Shown here piece after piece: positions 48,579 to 57,170 of a stretch of 57,170 nt of DNA. The notes beneath the pieces were generated by a model, which worked only from the letters and a program-made list of their open reading frames with translations, ran no database searches and was not told where the DNA came from. The stretch is taken from positions 1 through 57,170 of the forward strand of contig JAJYFU010000005.1 in assembly GCA_021790795.1 (NCBI GenBank), given 5' to 3'. The stretch comes from Pseudomonadota bacterium (lineage in GTDB: Bacteria; Pseudomonadota; Gammaproteobacteria; Steroidobacterales; Steroidobacteraceae). A program made the translations under genes and the position numbers. How positions within the stretch are numbered: the first letter of the stretch is position 1; each line of letters starts with the position of its first letter.

Positions 48579-50147
48579 TCAGAGGTCCGGGATGGGCGCG
48601 ATCCGCGCACCCACGGGGCTGCCGAGGCCAGTGCAGGCATCCCAGCCGGCCGATGCCTTGTACGCGCCGTTGTTGCCTCGCGTGATGTCCCGGAATGCGC
48701 TCTCGCGCGCGTACAGCGCGGGTTGCACAAGGCCGGCTCTGCGGCCCGTCAGCGCGTTGATCCGCGCGATCAGGCCTGCCCACAGCGGCGCTACCGCACT
48801 CGTGCCGCCGAACACGGTCCGGACACCATCTACGACAACTTCATAGCCGGTCTGGGGATCGGCATCGGCGGCGACGTCAGGTACGCCCCGCGCGCCCAGG
48901 GGCTGGACGATCCCTTGCACGGTGGTCGTGTCCAGTCCTTGCTGCCACGGCGGCAGGCCGAAGAACGCGCTGACACCACCGCCCGTGGCGCCGGACGCGT
49001 CGTGCCATGCGACTTCGCCCAAGATCGTCGTGACCGTGGCCTTCAGGCGCGTCCCGCCACAGCCGAGCGCGTGCGGACTCGACGCCGGAAAATCCACATG
49101 ATTGGCCCCCCCAGCGACGCCATCACTGGATCCGCTGTCCCCGGACGCCACGCAGACCGTGACACCAAGCATCGCCGCTGCCTGCAGCGCTTGATCCAGG
49201 GCGGTCATCGCCTGCGGGGTCCACGAGGATTCCGGGCCGCCCCAGCTGATCGAAAGTACCGCAGGTTGATTGACCGGGTCGTGAACGGCCGTCGTCACGG
49301 CGTTCAGGAAGCCCGCATCGGTGTTGGGCGCGAAATACACGGCAATCTTCGCGGCCGGCGCGACAGCGCCCGCCACTTCGATGTCGAGCATCACCTCGCC
49401 GTCCGCGCTGTTGGGATCGCCGATCGGCGCGTTGACGGCGTGATCGACCGAGACCGCGGTCACGTCCGGTAGCGGCAATCCGAGAGCGCCGAAGTAGGTT
49501 TGCAGGTCCTGCGGCCGGTAGCCCCCACCGAGCTCCAGGAGTGCGACACATTCACCCTGGCCAGAACCGGCGGGAAACTGATAGAGCGAAGCGATCTGCA
49601 CCGCGGTGAACGACCGGGCGGGCGGCGTCGCGGCGCGCGATCGGCGCGGCTTCGGACCGGCGCATCGTCGAAAGTGCGGCCGTGCCTGCGGACGCGTGTC
49701 CAGTCCCAGCACCGCAACGATGATATCGTGCAGCTCCTGCGGCAGCTGCACGGCGCCGAGCAGCCCGCGGTAGGTTCCACCCGGGTACTCGAAGCGCAGC
49801 AGCTCGACACCGAAGGCGGCGTTCATTTGGGCAACGGCGCCGGACAACACGACCGTGCGACGCGCCGGGTGCCGCTGAACGACAACCAGCCCGTACGTGG
49901 CCGCGAACGCCGCCACGGCTCGCAGATCCGCGTCGGTTGCACCGTGGAGCTGCGCAAATTGCTCCGCGGTCAGATGCGCAGTCTGGTCCGCTCGGCTCAG
50001 ACGGGCCATCCGCTCCCGCCAAAGCTCGGGAGAGCCCGGGCGCAGGATGAGTGTGACTTCGAGCCGCTCGTCCGCTGCCGCAGGTCCCAGTGCAAGTGCA
50101 TTGGGCAGGGCGTCTCGCTCACTGCCCTTGAGCGTGATGTTGGCCAT
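48579..50147 (-). CDS. S53 family serine-carboxyl peptidase, kumamolisin-like
   Basis: A 522-residue acid peptidase with an autolytic prodomain at about 25-175 (LEVTLILRPGSPELW through AVLGLDTRPQARPHF) and the sedolisin domain after it. The catalytic residues are all present: Glu251 and Asp255 in DGEVMLDIEVAG, Asp337 in ASGDSGSSDG and Ser450 in GGTSAVAPLWAG. A Ca-binding C-terminus has FRDITRGNNGAY and GWDACTGLGSP. It is very close in layout to kumamolisin. There is no signal peptide; AAGGAGG sits 7 bp ahead of the ATG. How it leaves the cell is not evident, as in some other family members. Confidence 0.93.
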   Translation of the reverse strand: MANITLKGSERDALPNALALGPAAADERLEVTLILRPGSPELWRERMARLSRADQTAHLTAEQFAQLHGATDADLRAVAAFAATYGLVVVQRHPARRTVVLSGAVAQMNAAFGVELLRFEYPGGTYRGLLGAVQLPQELHDIIVAVLGLDTRPQARPHFRRCAGPKPRRSRAATPPARSFTAVQIASLYQFPAGSGQGECVALLELGGGYRPQDLQTYFGALGLPLPDVTAVSVDHAVNAPIGDPNSADGEVMLDIEVAGAVAPAAKIAVYFAPNTDAGFLNAVTTAVHDPVNQPAVLSISWGGPESSWTPQAMTALDQALQAAAMLGVTVCVASGDSGSSDGVAGGANHVDFPASSPHALGCGGTRLKATVTTILGEVAWHDASGATGGGVSAFFGLPPWQQGLDTTTVQGIVQPLGARGVPDVAADADPQTGYEVVVDGVRTVFGGTSAVAPLWAGLIARINALTGRRAGLVQPALYARESAFRDITRGNNGAYKASAGWDACTGLGSPVGARIAPIPDL

Positions 50148-50317
50148 GGCGCCTCCTTCGGTGAGCCTGCTCGGCGACGAATGACACCTTATCGCGCAGC
50201 CAAGCGCACTGGCCAGTTATGACGGTATCCGGCGACACCGGGCGCAGCGAACAACGGCACAGGCAGCGCGCCGTCGGTCCGCCTCAGGCTGTCGATCCCA
50301 GCCCCATCCCGCAATGA

Positions 50318-52135
50318 CTACGCCGCGCAGCGCGCCGCGATCCAGCGGCGGTGCACGTCCGCGTAGACCTCCTGATAGATCGCGTCGAGCCGTGCGCGGG
50401 GGGGGAATCCCGCGACGAACTCCGGCGCCGTCTCGCCGGCGGCCAGCTCGGCCGCCCGGCGCAGATGCTCGAGCAGGTAACGCGGATCCTCGTCCCCCAC
50501 CGAGATGCGCAGAGTGCTCGGCGTGATGCCGGCAGCCTGGAGCGCCGCCTCGGACAGCTCGGAGTGGCTGGTGAGCCCCGGGCAGAGCACCACCGTGTTG
50601 GTCTGACCCAATGAAACCTGCAACCCGAAAGCAGGCTCCAGACTGTCGAGCAGACGCTGCAGGCGCCACTTTTCCAGGCGCAGCGGATGGGCCGCGCTAC
50701 CCTGGAAATCAATCGTGAACAGCGGCGCGGGCAGGCCGAGCGTCATCAGCCGCTCGCGCAGGGGCCCGTTGGGGTGACCCGCCACCGCCGAGCAGTGCAC
50801 GTTGATCATCGGATTCAGCGCGAGGCTGCGCGCCAGCACGATGGTGTTGATGCATTTCTGCAGCACGCGCAATTCCAAGGTGCGCATGCCGCTCAGCACC
50901 TCGAAAGCCTTGTCGGAGTCGAGGAAGGCGCCCTTGACGTAGTAGACGTTCCAGAACATTGTCTCGTCCCAGCGGTATTCCCGTTCGTGGCCGTCGTGGC
51001 CGGCGGCGCGCACCGTCTGGCCCTTGGGCAGGAACATCCGCTCGTTGCGGCCGATCACCACGCCGGCCGTGGTGTTCCCGGAGCCGCACAGGTCCTTGGT
51101 GTAGGAATGAATGACGAAGTCCGGGCGCTCCCTGCGGTCGGCCCGGCGCAGTGTCCGCTGCAGTATCGGCGTGGCGATGGTGGCGTCGCAGATCACGGTG
51201 AGGCCGTGCTCGTGGGCGACGCGGCAGATGGCCGGAACGTCGAGCACGTTGCCGTGCGGATTGCATGGGGATTCGACATACACGTAGATCTGCCGACCCT
51301 GGGCGAGGCGTTCGGCGTATTGTCGTTCGATTCCGGCCAACCGCTCGGTGAAGGCCGCACCGGTCTCACCGTCGAACCACTCGAGCGAAACGCTCAGATT
51401 GCTGCGCTTGCCGTACCAGTCGTGCAGCAGCTGGTAGGTGCCGCCGTAGACATTGCGGCTGGCGAGCACGATGTCCTCGTAGCCGAGCAGGTTGGCGAGC
51501 GTTGCGTCGATGGCGGCCATGCCGGAGTTGAAATTCCAGGCGAAGTAATCGGCCGCCTCGGGGCCCGCCTCGAGGTCGACGATGTGATTGGCGAGGCAGA
51601 TCGAGGTGGGATTGAGCAGCCGCGAGTAGATCTCGTGCAGCAGCTCCTTGCCCTGGAAGGCGTCCTCCACCCATTCGGTGCAGGCATAGACATATGTTGC
51701 GGTGCGCGTGATGACCGGCGTGGCGCTGAACAGCGCCGTGACGTTGTCGAACAGCGGGTAGGGCCCCTTGGCGACCGTGGTTGCCGGATCGTCCATGAGG
51801 GACTGGTACGTGGCGCGCAGCGGGTTCTGCAGCGTGTCGAGCACTTTGGCGAGCTGGAAACATGCGAAGCGCTTGGCATTGAACCAGGCGATGCGATCGC
51901 GCCGGTCGAGGCCGGAAAGGGTCTCGTTCGTGAGTCGCCACGCCTCGTGTGCCGCGCCATTGGCTTCGATGAGCGCGCGCGCCAGGCGCGCCAGCGTCTG
52001 GCCATGGGGGGATCCGGGTGCGATGCCGAAGTGCTGGAGCTGCTCGCGGACCAGATCCTCCAGCGAATGGGCCGCGGTGGAATGCCGGCGCGGACTCAAT
52101 TGCAGCGCGGATTGCGGAAGGCTCTCGGTGGACAT
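50318..52135 (-). CDS. Long Cys/Met-metabolism (trans-sulfuration) PLP-dependent enzyme
   Basis: A 605-residue fold-type I PLP enzyme. The core, from about 160, has the cystathionine gamma-synthase/beta-lyase pattern: NFNSGMAAIDATLANLLG, ASRNVYGGTYQLLHDW, YVESPCNPHGNVLDVPAI, ICDATIATP, the PLP-binding Lys347 in HSYTKDLCGSG, and late HSELSEAALQAAGITPSTLRISVGDED. It is about 200 residues longer than the usual 380-430. The extra parts are a helical N-terminal domain of about 115 residues (SLEDLVREQLQHFGIAPGS) and a C-terminal tail. No methionine or cysteine genes are adjacent, so the reaction is unknown. A divergent aldo/keto reductase lies upstream. Confidence 0.85.
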   Translation of the reverse strand: MSTESLPQSALQLSPRRHSTAAHSLEDLVREQLQHFGIAPGSPHGQTLARLARALIEANGAAHEAWRLTNETLSGLDRRDRIAWFNAKRFACFQLAKVLDTLQNPLRATYQSLMDDPATTVAKGPYPLFDNVTALFSATPVITRTATYVYACTEWVEDAFQGKELLHEIYSRLLNPTSICLANHIVDLEAGPEAADYFAWNFNSGMAAIDATLANLLGYEDIVLASRNVYGGTYQLLHDWYGKRSNLSVSLEWFDGETGAAFTERLAGIERQYAERLAQGRQIYVYVESPCNPHGNVLDVPAICRVAHEHGLTVICDATIATPILQRTLRRADRRERPDFVIHSYTKDLCGSGNTTAGVVIGRNERMFLPKGQTVRAAGHDGHEREYRWDETMFWNVYYVKGAFLDSDKAFEVLSGMRTLELRVLQKCINTIVLARSLALNPMINVHCSAVAGHPNGPLRERLMTLGLPAPLFTIDFQGSAAHPLRLEKWRLQRLLDSLEPAFGLQVSLGQTNTVVLCPGLTSHSELSEAALQAAGITPSTLRISVGDEDPRYLLEHLRRAAELAAGETAPEFVAGFPPRARLDAIYQEVYADVHRRWIAARCAA

Positions 52136-52282
52136 GGAGTCTCTCCCTTGCGGGATGTCGGCCTGTGAGGCGGCGATTCTGCCACTACGGCGTCACGGTG
52201 GTGCGGCGGCGAGACGGGACGCTATACTGCGACTGGCGGTCCATTACGACGCTCCGCCACTTCCTTCATATGTGACAAGGGG

Positions 52283-53281
52283 TTGACGGTGCTGACGCGC
52301 AGTTTGGGAAAGCAGGGTCCGCGAGTGTCCGCACTCGGGCTGGGTTGCATGGGAATGAGCGACTTTTACGGCCCGCACGACGATGCGCAATCGATCTCGA
52401 CCATCCGCCTGGCGCTCGACCAGGGCGTGAGCCTGCTCGACACGGCCGATATGTACGGTCCATTCACCAATGAGTTGCTGGTGGGTCGCGCGATCGAGGG
52501 TCGCCGCGGCGAGGTGTTTCTCGCCACCAAGTTCGGCATCATGCGCGATCCGGCCGATCCGGCGAAGCGGGGGGTGAACGGCCGGCCGGAGTACGTCCGC
52601 GCATGCTGCGATGCGAGTCTGAAGCGCCTCGGCGTATCGTACATCGACTTGTATTACCAACACCGCGTCGACCCGGCGGTGCCGATCGAGGAGACGGTTG
52701 GCGCCATGGCGGAGCTCGTCCAGGCCGGCAAAGTGCGCTTCCTGGGACTCTCGGAAGCCTCGGCGCAGACGCTGGAACGCGCGGCTCGCGTGCATCGGAT
52801 TTCGGCCCTGCAGAGCGAGTTCTCGCTCTGGTCGCGGGACGTGGAGGCGGACGGGGTGCTGGCGGCGTGCCGGCGGCTCGGCATCACGTTGGTGGCGTAT
52901 TCCCCGCTCGGCCGTGGATTCCTGACGGGCGTGATCAAGCGGCCGGAGGATCTCGCGGAGGACGACTTCCGCCGCCACAATCCGCGCTTTCAGGGCGGGA
53001 ACTTCTCCCTCAACCTGCAGCTCGTCGAGCGGGTGCGGGCGCTGGCGACGGCCAAGCGCTGCACGCCGGCACAGCTGGCGCTCGCCTGGGTCCTGGCCCA
53101 GGGTGACGACATCGTGGCCATTCCCGGCACTCGGCATCCGGCCCGGTTGACGGAGAATCTCGCCGCGCTCGAGGTGGACTTGAGCGCCGCCGATCTGCAG
53201 GAGCTTGAGCGGGCGTTTCCGCTCGGCGCGGCCGCCGGGACCCGCTACCCGCCGGCGGGCATGGCGGCGGTCAACCGCTGA
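52283..53281 (+). CDS. Aldo/keto reductase
   Basis: A 332-residue NADPH-dependent TIM-barrel oxidoreductase close to the AKR13/YajO-like group. [13 protein letters not shown] opens the barrel. The catalytic residues are visible: Asp and Tyr58 in [16 protein letters not shown], Lys in LATKFG and His in [18 protein letters not shown] and [17 protein letters not shown] (cofactor loop) follow. AAGGGG precedes the TTG start; a GTG two codons later is possible. A TATACT at 52223-52228 may be its -10 box. Substrate unknown. Confidence 0.93.
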   Translation: MTVLTRSLGKQGPRVSALGLGCMGMSDFYGPHDDAQSISTIRLALDQGVSLLDTADMYGPFTNELLVGRAIEGRRGEVFLATKFGIMRDPADPAKRGVNGRPEYVRACCDASLKRLGVSYIDLYYQHRVDPAVPIEETVGAMAELVQAGKVRFLGLSEASAQTLERAARVHRISALQSEFSLWSRDVEADGVLAACRRLGITLVAYSPLGRGFLTGVIKRPEDLAEDDFRRHNPRFQGGNFSLNLQLVERVRALATAKRCTPAQLALAWVLAQGDDIVAIPGTRHPARLTENLAALEVDLSAADLQELERAFPLGAAAGTRYPPAGMAAVNR

Positions 53282-53291
53282 CGGGCGGAGA

Positions 53292-56794
<3,503 letters not shown>

Positions 56795-56849
56795 GGCGGT
56801 GGATTGGAAATTCCATCGGGTTTCCTCTGCGTTCCGAAGCAACGCAGGC

Positions 56850-57170
56850 TCAAAGCCGCATAGGCATGACGACGTAGCGCGCTTGGCTGAGGCCCGGTGC
56901 CCGAATGAGGCAGCTGCTATTGGCGTCGGTGAATCCCAGCTCCACACGATCCGTCTCGACCGCACTGAGCGCGTCGAGCAAATAATTGACGTTGAAGCCG
57001 ATTTCCACTTCCGTGCCCTGATATTCGACCTCGATCTGATCCTCCGCTTCCTCGTGCTCCGGATTATGCGCTTGAAGGGTCAGCGCATCGGGCTTGATCC
57101 CCACGCGAATACCCCGGTATTTCTCGTTGGACAAAATGGCCGTCCGCTGCAGCGCTTGCCGCAGCAGCTC
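56850..57170 (-). CDS. dnaN: DNA polymerase III beta sliding clamp, C-terminal part
   Basis: Only the last 106 codons are inside the window; the gene continues beyond its right edge. The visible part runs from ELLRQALQRTAILSNEKYRG through NVNYLLDALSAVETDRVELGF to the hallmark C-terminus YVVMPMRL. This is the third domain of the clamp. Followed by recF and gyrB, it gives the standard dnaN-recF-gyrB order, so dnaA and possibly oriC should lie just outside the window. Confidence 0.96.
   Translation of the reverse strand, partial: ELLRQALQRTAILSNEKYRGIRVGIKPDALTLQAHNPEHEEAEDQIEVEYQGTEVEIGFNVNYLLDALSAVETDRVELGFTDANSSCLIRAPGLSQARYVVMPMRL

Overview
The window is GC-rich, densely packed bacterial chromosome. 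It carries the core genes expected near a replication origin in Gammaproteobacteria: dnaN-recF-gyrB at the right end, and rsmG, parAB and a full F1Fo ATP synthase operon followed by glmU and glmS at the left. The ntrBC-DUF4124-glnA, yibN-grxC-secB-gpsA (next to divergent envC), glyQS and tatABC arrangements, and a GyrB of about 805 residues, also point to a gammaproteobacterium. A deep-branching group near Xanthomonadales/Nevskiales/Steroidobacterales fits, but I cannot name a genus. A kumamolisin-like S53 peptidase hints at an acidic habitat (inference). No tRNA, rRNA, CRISPR array, insertion sequence or prophage was recognised.

Layout. 1-13.6 kb: glmS, a CHAD-domain gene on the opposite strand, glmU, atpCDGAHFEBI, parB and parA. 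13.6-16 kb: a leucine-dehydrogenase-like gene with a divergent Lrp/AsnC regulator sits between parA and rsmG. 16-18 kb: a QseB/PmrA-like two-component system. 18-21 kb: an S9-peptidase-like lipoprotein candidate that lacks all three catalytic residues, divergent from a metallo-beta-lactamase-fold hydrolase. 21-25.6 kb: a DegP/MucD-type protease with a PmrA-box-like site upstream, a dihaem cytochrome c, dtd and tatABC. 25.6-32.8 kb: a POT peptide transporter, hemD, a glycoamylase-family (PF10091/GH144-like) lipoprotein, a GMC oxidoreductase and a DedA protein. 32.8-36.3 kb: envC divergent from rhodanese-grxC-secB-gpsA. 36.3-38.7 kb: MAPEG, SRPBCC and small membrane proteins, and a class 1B dihydroorotate dehydrogenase. 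38.7-43.4 kb: ntrC, ntrB, a DUF4124 protein and glnA with a sigma-54 promoter. 43.7-48.6 kb: glyQS, an acyltransferase and a PhzF protein. 48.6-53.3 kb: the S53 peptidase, an unusually long trans-sulfuration-type PLP enzyme and an aldo/keto reductase. 53.3-57.2 kb: gyrB, recF and the C-terminal part of dnaN.

How the genes work together. ParA and ParB act on parS sites, and two strong parS-like palindromes lie inside recF, about 43 kb from parAB. One of them abuts a candidate gyrB promoter. NtrB/NtrC would drive glnA from the -24/-12 promoter through an upstream NtrC site. The QseB/PmrA-like regulator may act on degP through a perfect CTTAAG-N5-CTTAAG box. Several gene pairs are joined by ATGA stop/start overlaps (parA-parB, atpI-atpB, regulator-kinase, ntrB-ntrC, rhodanese-grxC, glyQ-glyS), which suggests translational coupling. 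All functional calls rest on motif recognition by eye; no database search was run.
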